Below, piece after piece: positions 25,597 through 33,400 of a stretch of 64,000 nucleotides of DNA (its first letter is position 1; every line of letters starts with the position of its first letter). The stretch spans positions 248,001 to 312,000 of the forward strand of contig NIOB01000006.1 of assembly GCA_002189105.1 (NCBI GenBank). The letters run 5' to 3'. A model generated the notes under the pieces. The model worked only from the letters and a program-made list of their open reading frames with translations. It made no database searches and was not told the origin of the DNA. The stretch comes from Saccharibacillus soli (lineage in GTDB: Bacteria; Bacillota; Bacilli; Paenibacillales; Paenibacillaceae). The position numbers and the translations under genes are program-made.

Positions 25597-25947
25597 TTGG
25601 AACAGGGGACAACACTTGACGATTATCGAAAAGAATTACAGCGTACCGCGTGGAGAATTGCTTATCATCAGCGGAAAATCAAGACGAAAGAACAGCCGTG
25701 GAACGAGTGGGGGAAGGAAAATGAAGGAGCTGCGCAGGAGGGCGTGGATGAAGAATTTCGTCTGCGCGAATATCTGGAATTAATCCCTTTTGACAATGGA
25801 AGAAGGATCATTGAAGAAATTTTTGTCAGGGGAGAAACGGAAGCGGGCACGGCAGCCAAGCTGCAAATCAGCCAACAGGGGGTGAACAAATGGAAACGCA
25901 AATCGCTGGATCATCTGCGCCAGACATTGACGATAATGAATTCATAA
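25597..25947 (+). CDS. Sigma-70 region-4-like protein (SigO/Xpf-like large subunit)
   Basis: A 116-residue protein with a helix-rich N-terminal part (DDYRKELQRTAWRIAYHQ) and a C-terminal sigma-70 region-4 helix-turn-helix (about 60-110) with the IIEEIFVRGETEAGTAA helix and QQGVNKWKRKSL recognition helix. No region 2 is present. The start is taken as TTG 25597: AAGGAGG (25582-25588) is 8 nt upstream, whereas the in-frame ATG at 25564 overlaps the LexA box and has no ribosome site. It overlaps the next gene by 58 nt. Together they look like a split sigma factor of the SigO-RsoA kind. Confidence 0.75.
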   Translation: MEQGTTLDDYRKELQRTAWRIAYHQRKIKTKEQPWNEWGKENEGAAQEGVDEEFRLREYLELIPFDNGRRIIEEIFVRGETEAGTAAKLQISQQGVNKWKRKSLDHLRQTLTIMNS

Positions 25948-26117
25948 GGCTGCTGGGCCGTTCGAGAGCGGGAGATGCCGGTTCGCTGCTGCATATTCTG
26001 GAGCTGCTGGAGCCGGATATTCAGAGATTGAGCCGATTTATGGGGATGGATCGTCAGGATGCCGCACAGACGCTGCGAACGGAGCTGATTCAGCAGGTGA
26101 TGAAGGGACACCGTTGA
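25890..26117 (+). CDS. HTH_16/RsoA-like region-2 partner of the sigma-like protein
   Basis: A 75-residue protein. From residue 15 on it follows the pattern of small sigma-region-2-like (HTH_16, YvrHa/RsoA) proteins: EFIRLLGRSRAGDAGSLLHI, an EPDIQRLSRF block and a C-terminal amphipathic helix. In Bacillus subtilis RsoA supplies the -10 recognition function to SigO. Its ATG lies inside the end of the preceding gene, so both are made together. Functional pairing is inferred from the overlap and the complementary domains. Confidence 0.65.
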   Translation: METQIAGSSAPDIDDNEFIRLLGRSRAGDAGSLLHILELLEPDIQRLSRFMGMDRQDAAQTLRTELIQQVMKGHR

Positions 26118-26322
26118 TCGAGATTTTTCAAAAAATTTTACAAAATCCATGAATGGACAGCGACAAAAAGGCGGTGAAAGCGTCGATACTTATAGGATAT
26201 ACTGAGCGTATAGACTTTTGTTATTCATGCAGGGTTAACGGGCGGCAGGAACGTCAAGTGCGAAGTGTGGTTCCAGACTGTACGCGATCAGACTGTAACA
26301 TACCAGCAAAGGGGGATGCTCG

Positions 26323-26697
26323 ATGAACATTGAAACGGGAATCGGCAGCGTACGCGTGGCCGAGAAGGTGCTGTATAAGATCGTCGCCGGAGCGGTTGCC
26401 GCTACGGAAGGCATCATGCTGACGGCAGCCGAGTCCGCAGATCTGCCGGAACGTCTGCGTGCGGCTGGCCGCAATGGACGGATTGTTCTGCGGATGGGTG
26501 AAGAGGAGCTGGACATCGAGCTGCGCGTGGACGTGCGATTTGGCGAGCGTATTCAGCAGGTCTGCCGGGAACTGCGCGACAATGTGCGAAAAAGTGTCGA
26601 GGAGCTGGCAGGTGTGCGTGTGGGCGTCGTGGACGTAGCGGTCGTTGGACTCAGCGGAAGCCGAGTGGACCGCGCGGGTGAAGCTTTTTCCATCTAA
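26323..26697 (+). CDS. Asp23/Gls24-family envelope stress response protein
   Basis: A 124-residue protein of the Asp23 (PF03780) family: it begins with GIGSVRVAEKVLYKIVAGAVAATEG, of which the VAEKVLYKI and ATEG parts are typical, and ends in a VDVAVVGL strand. Family members are abundant cytoplasmic or membrane-associated proteins linked to alkaline or envelope stress. GGGGGATG precedes the ATG at 26323. It is shorter than classical Asp23 and probably stands alone. Confidence 0.8.
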   Translation: MNIETGIGSVRVAEKVLYKIVAGAVAATEGIMLTAAESADLPERLRAAGRNGRIVLRMGEEELDIELRVDVRFGERIQQVCRELRDNVRKSVEELAGVRVGVVDVAVVGLSGSRVDRAGEAFSI

Positions 26698-26811
26698 TTC
26701 GCTGTAGAACGCTTGAGCTTTTGCTGCCGGGGACAGATAATAGACACATAACATAAGCCGATGCGCCGAGGTCATCTCGCCGCACGACACCCGGAAATGG
26801 AGCGTCAACTT

Positions 26812-27699
26812 GTGAGAACATTCAAGAAAATTTATATCGAGATTACCAGCGTGTGCAATCTGGCCTGTCACTTTTGCCCGCCAACGGAACGGCAGGCGAG
26901 ATTTATCAAGCCGGAGACATTCGAGCAGATGCTAGGCAAGATCGATCCGCATACGAACCACATTTATCTGCATGTCAAAGGTGAGCCGCTGCTGCATCCC
27001 AAGATTGATCTGCTGCTCGATGCGGCACATGCCCGTGGATTTAAGGTCAATATCACAACGAATGGCACCCTGATCGCCAAGAATCGGCATAAGCTGCTGG
27101 GCAAGCCTGCGGTGCGTCAGATGAACTTTTCGCTGCACAGCTTCGACGGACATGCCGGATCGACCGATCGGGATGGTTATCTGGCGGATATTCTCTCCTT
27201 CATACGCGATGCGAGGCAGGATGAAGTGTCGCGTAAAGTGCTGTTCTCGTTCCGCCTCTGGAATCTGACCGAAGACAACATGACCAATGCGGCTCGCAGC
27301 CGCAACCGGGAGACGCTGGAGCTGATCGAACGGGAATATGGTCTGGATTACCGGATCGAAGAGAAAGTCGAACGCGGCAAGGGATTGAAGGTAGCCGATA
27401 ACATCTACCTCAATCAGGATCATGAATTCCAATGGCCAAGCCTGACGGCACCCGAAGACGATGGCAAGGGGTTCTGTCATGCGCTCCGCAGCCACGCGGC
27501 GATTCTGGTGGACGGAACGGTCGTACCCTGCTGCCTGGATGGAGAAGGCGTCATCAAGCTGGGCAATGTGCTGGAGCAGGATTTCTCGGACATTGTGGAA
27601 GGCGAACGAGCCAATGCGCTGGTGGAGGGGTTTTCGCGCCGTGAAGCGGTGGAAGATCTATGCCGCAGATGCGGGTATCGGACGCGGTTTGGGGCTTAG
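26812..27699 (+). CDS. Radical SAM protein with SPASM-type C terminus
   Basis: About 295 residues. The radical SAM cluster motif CNLACHFC is near residue 14; KGEPLLHP and TTNGTL blocks follow. The C-terminal region has further cysteines (CHALRSHA, PCCLDGEG, LCRRCGY) that can bind auxiliary iron-sulfur clusters as in SPASM proteins. Start GTG 26812 is chosen because the fold begins with RTFKKIYIEIT and GGAGCG lies 7 nt upstream; ATG 26797 is an alternative. No peptide precursor or other maturation gene is adjacent, so the substrate is unknown. Confidence 0.85.
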   Translation: MRTFKKIYIEITSVCNLACHFCPPTERQARFIKPETFEQMLGKIDPHTNHIYLHVKGEPLLHPKIDLLLDAAHARGFKVNITTNGTLIAKNRHKLLGKPAVRQMNFSLHSFDGHAGSTDRDGYLADILSFIRDARQDEVSRKVLFSFRLWNLTEDNMTNAARSRNRETLELIEREYGLDYRIEEKVERGKGLKVADNIYLNQDHEFQWPSLTAPEDDGKGFCHALRSHAAILVDGTVVPCCLDGEGVIKLGNVLEQDFSDIVEGERANALVEGFSRREAVEDLCRRCGYRTRFGA

Positions 27700-27739
27700 A
27701 GGTTAAACGAATAGGATGGGACTGTCGTTTTTTTAAGAG

Positions 27740-27782
27740 AGTGCGCCATAAGCAGGTCGAGCTGTTTTGGCGCACTTTTTTG
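27740..27782 (+). terminator. Terminator of the radical SAM gene
   Basis: AGTGCGCCA (27740-27748) pairs with TGGCGCACT (27768-27776) and is followed by six T. Confidence 0.9.
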
Positions 27783-27794
27783 GTTAGATTCTAA

Positions 27795-27810
27795 TGTGAT
27801 TTATTTCACA
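27795..27810. promoter_or_regulatory. CRP/FNR-type operator
   Basis: TGTGA-N6-TCACA, a perfect CRP/FNR-family palindrome, 75 bp before the DUF2812 gene. A GATAAT hexamer at 27845-27850 could be the -10. In Bacillales the likely binder would be an Fnr-type regulator; this is inference. Confidence 0.5.
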
Positions 27811-27885
27811 AAAAAATGCTGTTGGTGTTATTGTTGCATGCGAAGATAATAAGCAGCTCAATACGAGTCTCGAAGAGGTGAAAAA

Positions 27886-28266
27886 ATGAAAAAAACTTTT
27901 TTGAGAATATTTTTAGATCCATTACATGCTCAACAGAAGTGGCTAAATGAGCAAGCGCAGCGAGGTTGGAGATTGACTCGCGTAGGCGCATTGTTGTATG
28001 AGTTTGAACAAACGGAGAATTCCTATCATTATGTTGTGGAGTTCATAGGGAATTACACAAATGAAGAAAGATTAAGATATCAAAACGAGCTAGAGAAACA
28101 GGGAATTCGTTTTTTTAATAAAGGAGCAAATGCGGGAAAGATTTCTTTTGGACATGTAAAGTGGAGACCTTATGCGAATCGTGGTGGTAAAATAGCTACC
28201 TCGGGAGGGATGATAAACGCTGAATTGATTATTTTAGAAAAGTCGTTAAATGGTGCACGTCGTTAA
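27886..28266 (+). CDS. DUF2812-family protein, AT-rich
   Basis: A 126-residue protein with the DUF2812 pattern: MKKTFLRIF start, then a QKWLNEQAQRGWRL block and a FEQTENSYHYVVEF strand. These proteins often sit next to PadR regulators, but none is here. AAGAGGTG lies 7 nt before the ATG. The gene and its flanks (about 27780-28350) are distinctly more AT-rich than every neighbour, which suggests acquisition. No membrane segment. Function unknown. Confidence 0.75.
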   Translation: MKKTFLRIFLDPLHAQQKWLNEQAQRGWRLTRVGALLYEFEQTENSYHYVVEFIGNYTNEERLRYQNELEKQGIRFFNKGANAGKISFGHVKWRPYANRGGKIATSGGMINAELIILEKSLNGARR

Positions 28267-28312
28267 GTCTGCGTACACGTCCTAAAGTAATTCAAATTCC
28301 GAGTCCTCCACT

Positions 28313-28342
28313 TTGCTTTGCTTGACTTTTTTTCTCTATAAT
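28313..28342 (+). promoter_or_regulatory. Sigma-A promoter of the acyl-CoA dehydrogenase-like gene
   Basis: TTGCTT (28313-28318), 18-bp spacer, TATAAT (28337-28342). The -10 is embedded in the palindrome TCTCTATAATAGAGA, which might be an operator. Confidence 0.65.
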
Positions 28343-28383
28343 AGAGAAAAGGACAGAGTAGAGAGCGGAAAGGATGAACACAC

Positions 28384-29694
28384 ATGAAAACCAAAGCCAT
28401 CGACGCATTTATCCGAAACGAAAGGGAAGCGAAGCTGGCGGTGTGGGCAGATCGCTTGGCGGAACGTTTTGCGGACCGGGCGGCGCAGTATGATCGGGAA
28501 GGTTCTTTTCCGTTCGAGAACTTCGAGGAGTTGAAAGCGGCCGGTTATGCCAAGCTGACGTTGAGCGAGGAGCAGGGCGGCGATGGGCTATCGCTGTACG
28601 AATGGCTGATGGTGCAGGAACGGATCGCGCGCGGTGACGGTTCGACGGCACTCAGTGCAGGGTGGCACGGCGGCATGATGCTGCATTATCGGGAGACGGA
28701 CATTTGGCCGGAGCCGAGTTATTCGGCTTTTTGCCGGGATGTGGCGGCTTCGGGCGCCATGATTAACAAATTCGCCAGTGAACGGGCAACGGGCAGTCCT
28801 ACTCGCGGCGGTCGTCCGCAGACCACTGCTGTGAGAGTGGAAGGCGGATGGAAGCTGACGGGCCGCAAGACTTACAGCACACTATCTCCCCTGCTCACCG
28901 ATTATATCGTCAGTGCGGGGATTGAAGGGTCGCCGGAAGTGGGCGATTTTATCGTACGTCTGGATGGTAGAGATCAAGAAGCGAGAACGTCTACAGCCGG
29001 ATCACCGTTTTCGCCGGACGCGGAGACGCTGCCTTCGCAGGAAGAGATTGCGCAGCGAGCCGGGCAATCTGAGCGGCGGGCGGCGGAGCTTCGTGCGGCA
29101 GCGGGCGTGAGACTGGAAGAGACGTGGGATACCCTGGGCATGCGTGCCACGGGAAGTCATGACATCGTGCTGGACGGGGTATTTGTGCCGGACGATCAGG
29201 TGATGGGCATCTATATGCCGGGGCAGGCCAAGGGCGGCGTGGATGATGGAGACGGCTGGATGCTGCATATTCCGGCTTGTTATCTGGGCATCGCGCTGGC
29301 CGCGCGGGATTATGCACTGAATTTTGCCAAAAATTATACGCCGAACAGTCTCAAGGAGCCGATCTCCACTCTGCCGCACATCCGGCAGTGGATCGGCCAG
29401 ATCGACAGTGAGCTGCGGCTGGCACGCACGGCTTTATATGATATTGCCGATCGTTGGGATCGGCTGCCGGAAGAACGTGCTTCCATGCGGCCGGAGTTTG
29501 GCTGGGTCAAATACAATGCCACGCATCTCGCCGCCCAGGTGGTCGATAAGGCCATGAAGATTGTGGGCGGAGCGAGTCTGTCGAAAAGCGTGCCACTGGA
29601 ACGTTATTACCGCGATGTGCGGGCTGGTCTGCATAATCCGCCGATGGAAGACGCAGTGCTCCAGATGTTGGCACGTACAGCGCTGGAGGAATAG
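28384..29694 (+). CDS. Acyl-CoA dehydrogenase-fold flavoenzyme
   Basis: A 436-residue protein with the acyl-CoA dehydrogenase layout: N-terminal helical domain with LSEEQGGDGLSLYEW, middle beta domain with ASERATGSPTRGG and GWKLTGRKTYST, then RATGSHDIVLDGVFVP and a C-terminal helical domain with KIVGGASLSKSVPLERYYRD. The RATGSHD motif and an insertion around residues 195-240 (Asp/Glu/Ala-rich) recall the DszC/SfnB flavin-dependent monooxygenase branch, so it may be an oxygenase instead of a true dehydrogenase. No electron-transfer flavoprotein gene is adjacent. It has its own promoter and terminator. Confidence 0.8.
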   Translation: MKTKAIDAFIRNEREAKLAVWADRLAERFADRAAQYDREGSFPFENFEELKAAGYAKLTLSEEQGGDGLSLYEWLMVQERIARGDGSTALSAGWHGGMMLHYRETDIWPEPSYSAFCRDVAASGAMINKFASERATGSPTRGGRPQTTAVRVEGGWKLTGRKTYSTLSPLLTDYIVSAGIEGSPEVGDFIVRLDGRDQEARTSTAGSPFSPDAETLPSQEEIAQRAGQSERRAAELRAAAGVRLEETWDTLGMRATGSHDIVLDGVFVPDDQVMGIYMPGQAKGGVDDGDGWMLHIPACYLGIALAARDYALNFAKNYTPNSLKEPISTLPHIRQWIGQIDSELRLARTALYDIADRWDRLPEERASMRPEFGWVKYNATHLAAQVVDKAMKIVGGASLSKSVPLERYYRDVRAGLHNPPMEDAVLQMLARTALEE

Positions 29695-29804
29695 AGACAA
29701 CCTTTTTCATTCGTTTTGTCCAAAAAGCTTTTAGCTCAAAAACATGTCTTCAGCCCCGGTTTTTTGTAAGGTTGAAGTTTGCTTCAAAGCGACTTTACGA
29801 CCAA

Positions 29805-29834
29805 CACCCGTCCGCACTTGCGGCGGGTTTTTTT
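29805..29834 (+). terminator. Terminator after the acyl-CoA dehydrogenase-like gene
   Basis: CCCG-CCGC pairs with GCGG-CGGG and seven T follow. Confidence 0.8.
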
Positions 29835-29936
29835 ATTTGAGGAATTCTGGTAGAATAGTAACGAATACTGACGGGAACATTCATTCGCTTTTTCGATAAA
29901 AGCCCATATGGGCCGACTGCGAAAGGAGGGACGAAC

Positions 29937-30359
29937 ATGAAATTAAACGCGATCGTAAAAAGTCCGGGTCGCCGCAGAGGAGTGGCCGCCCGGGAATTGG
30001 ATCTTCCAGGGATGCCGCGTACCCTGCGAGAGCTGATTGAACAGACGGTGCAGGCGATGGTCGGGGAGTTTGAACAACGGCGTGCGGGTGAAAGTCTGCT
30101 GCCCTATCTGACCGAGCGCGAGATTGAGGATTCTGCGAAGATGGGCAAGGTTGGATTTGGAAGCGTGTACGGGGAGCAAGCTCCGGATGAGCGCAAGTCA
30201 ACGGAAGCTGCACTGCTGGCCTTTGAAGATGGGCTGTATCGGGTGTTCCTCAGACAGGAAGAAGTAACCGAGCTGGACGCACCGCTTACGCTGGCCGATG
30301 GTGATGAGGTGGTATTTATGCGATTCACGATGCTGGCTGGAGGAATGTGGGGGCGTTAA
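29937..30359 (+). CDS. Small protein, candidate beta-grasp fold, partner of the DUF4132 protein
   Basis: A 140-residue soluble protein. The N terminus reads as two strands and a helix (KLNAIVKS, then PRTLRELIEQTVQAMV); the C terminus has strands YRVFLRQEEV and the block LADGDEVVFMRF ending in LAGGMWGR, resembling the last strand and Gly-Gly of MoaD/ThiS or YukD-like beta-grasp proteins, with a four-residue tail after the glycines. A charged insertion (about 55-95) separates the parts. AAAGGAGG lies 7 nt before the ATG. It ends 42 bp before the giant DUF4132 gene and should be in one operon with it. The fold is inferred by eye. Confidence 0.6.
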   Translation: MKLNAIVKSPGRRRGVAARELDLPGMPRTLRELIEQTVQAMVGEFEQRRAGESLLPYLTEREIEDSAKMGKVGFGSVYGEQAPDERKSTEAALLAFEDGLYRVFLRQEEVTELDAPLTLADGDEVVFMRFTMLAGGMWGR

Positions 30360-30401
30360 GCAGCAGAATGGAGCAGGAACGAGAAGAGGGAGGCGATGAG
30401 A

Positions 30402-33400
30402 ATGAGAGAAGAGGAAATGCAAGCCGAACGCGAGGAGCAGTATCTGGAGACGTTAAAGAAACGAGCCAAGAAGCTGAAGGGGATGGAAGCAGAGTTAGCG
30501 GAGCTGCTGATCGAGACTTCGGAAAACGGATACGTAAGCGAGTATGTGGAGTCGGCGCAGAAGATTCGCAGTCTGCTTGAGCAGCATGCGAAGGATCACC
30601 CGGAGACGCTGATGAAGCCATTGGAAGACGTGGCTATACGCTTGATTGAGGAGCCGCTGGGACGGTACGTAAGCCCTATTATAGCCAGCATCTCGGATTA
30701 TCCGTATGCGAGCGGTTATATGCGAAGACCCTTCCGCACGGCATCGCCTTCCGCACATGTGCTGAACGTATTGGGCAAAATTGCGGGATTGATATGGATG
30801 GAAGCCTCGGGATCATCGTTGGATGACTACCTGACCAATGTTCATTTTTCGGATGGACGCACGCGTGCTTTTTACCGGATGAGCCAGGTGTTTCCCAACT
30901 TGATTGCGCTTCGTCTGGATGAAGGGGATGCTGAGGTTGAGGCGGCGCTGCGAGAGATTGTTCTCGGGGAAAATCAGACAGCGCTTCTGAGCCGGGAGAT
31001 AATCTCGGGGATGCTGATGAGCCACCGCCCGGACATGCACAAGCTGGTAGGCGATCTGCTGGTAGCGGCCCGCCTGCAAGAGGGATTGCGTCAGTCCATT
31101 GTGGAAAGTGTGGATTTTGGTTCGCTTGAAGCGTTTACGTACATGCTCAAGTTGGTTCTGGATCACGGATTCGTGCGTTATGCTTCAGTTGTTCGGGCGG
31201 CGGGCGTGTGGTCGGGGCTTCCGTTTGACGTGCTCGATGAGCGTGTGGTGCAGCAAATGTTGGAGAAGACTTACGCGGCTCTGAACGATGCCGAGCTGAG
31301 ACATTCATGGCTGGACTCACGCAATGCTCAGGAAGTGTTTGTGGCGCTGTTTGTTCAGGGAATGACTGAGGAAGGTGAACTTCCTGGGCAGGTACAATCC
31401 ATTATGGAGTCGGGTGAGCATTACCGCAAAGTCGTGGCGCAATATGTGCTGTCGATGAGTCAGAATAACGAATTGAAGCATGCTTCGGCGGTTGAATTGC
31501 TGTATGCGGGAGAGCGCGACCCCGAGCTGCTGCACTGGATGCTGAGCAATTATACATATGATTACAACGTGCAGTGGTTGATGGAAGATGAGCTGGACGA
31601 TCAGACGGCGTGGATGAAGGATGACCCGAGGCGGCTTGAGATTCAACGCACACCGAGCCTGGAGAGCAAGGAGGAACGCCGTCGGCAGTTTGAAGCGTTC
31701 GCTGCACTGCTGGAAAATGGGCCGACGAAGCCAGTCACCAAGAGTTCGGGCGTGCTGGACTTCTTGAATTACAGCTATGATCCGGCGAATGTGCTGCGAA
31801 AGATGGTGTATCTGACCGCTTACGATATGGATCGGGAATGGACGGCGCGATTGATCGGGCTATCTGGTTCCATGAGCGCAGAAGGTCGCTACGATCTGCT
31901 GAAGTTCTTCCTGAAGCATCTGGATTCGCCGGAGCAGCGGAACTTCGTCTTCGATGAGCTGTCCGACAAAAATATGCGCAACCGCGAGACGGCGCTCAAG
32001 CGTGCCAAAGGCCTGCGGCTATCCGAAGATGAATTGCAGCGAGTCGAAGGCCTGCTCAAGCTCAAGACCGGAACGCTGCGACAAAGTGCGATTGCGCTGC
32101 TGTTGGAGCAGCCCCATGAAGCCCTGGCCGGTTCGCTGGAGCGGCTGCTGGGTGCGAAGGCAGAGCTTCAGCGCCTGGCTGGCCTTGAGCTGCTGACCGA
32201 GCTGTCCACGAACGAAGAACGTTCGGCCGATTATGAAGCCCTGCGCCCACTAGCCGACCAGGTGACGAAGCCGACGCCCAAGGAGGAGCAGCTGCTCAAG
32301 AAGCTGGAAGCTCCGGCAGAGCGCAGCGAATATTCGGCTGCGAAGGGCTTTGGATTATGTGGTCTGAACGCAGTGGAGCCCTGGCTGACGGAGCCGGTAA
32401 CGGAACCGCTGGATTTCCAATCATTCTTCTCGCTTGACCTCGATCAGGCGAAGACGTTTATCCAGGGACTGGACAAGCTGGTGCATCAATTCCGCGATCA
32501 TGAGTATGAATATTCCTACTATGGCGACGAAAAGCATCAGGCATTGGTCGGCACCCTTTTCCGCACGCTGTCTTACCATTCGACGAACTGGGTAAGCACG
32601 GTTCTCGATGACCATTATCGCCGTGAATCCGAATTGGATCGTTATCCACTGGCGGACAAATGGCGAGCTTATGTACAGGAGAGTGGTCTCAATGCGGAGC
32701 AGCTGCTTCAGCTCTATCTGATCTCAGAGACGAGAGATCTGGATGGCACGCTGGACGATCACTTCCATGAATTCTCGGATCATTATGATTATCGCACGAT
32801 GGAGCGTACCCAACTGCTGGACGGATGGAGAAAGCAGTATGTCACCCATTTGTATCCGCTCGACCAGCTCCGTCCGCTATGGAAGGTGCTGGATAAGTGC
32901 CGATACGAGGATACGGTAAGTACACTGCTTTATCTGTTCTATATCGACAGTGATCCACAGCCAAGCTTCAAAGTCGCAGCTTCGGCGCTGGAGCGGCTGT
33001 TGGCCGAGTTCCCGGCGGAAGCAGCGCAAGCCGATCGCCCCATCTGGCTGGTGCTTGCCAACAGCTGGCTGCCTATCCTGCGCGGGCGGTTGTACGACGA
33101 CGAGAGCTTCCGCATGTTCCTGCCGCTTAACGTCCGTTATGACGAAGCAAGGAAGAAGCTGGGTGAGGTTGAGGGTTCTTCAGTCGATATTCGACTGCTG
33201 TTCAAGGCTCATTCCATGGGATGGATTGGCGATAATGAGATCTACAAGGCCATTCTTGGCGGTCGTGGAGGATACCTGCTTCGCAACCTGACGGCGAATC
33301 CGCCGGAAGAACTTCAGCAGAGCGAACAGCTTCAGACCATCTTGAAGCGCATCATCGATCGTCTGCTTGAGATTGAGCTGGCCCGGGGCGATCTGGCAAC

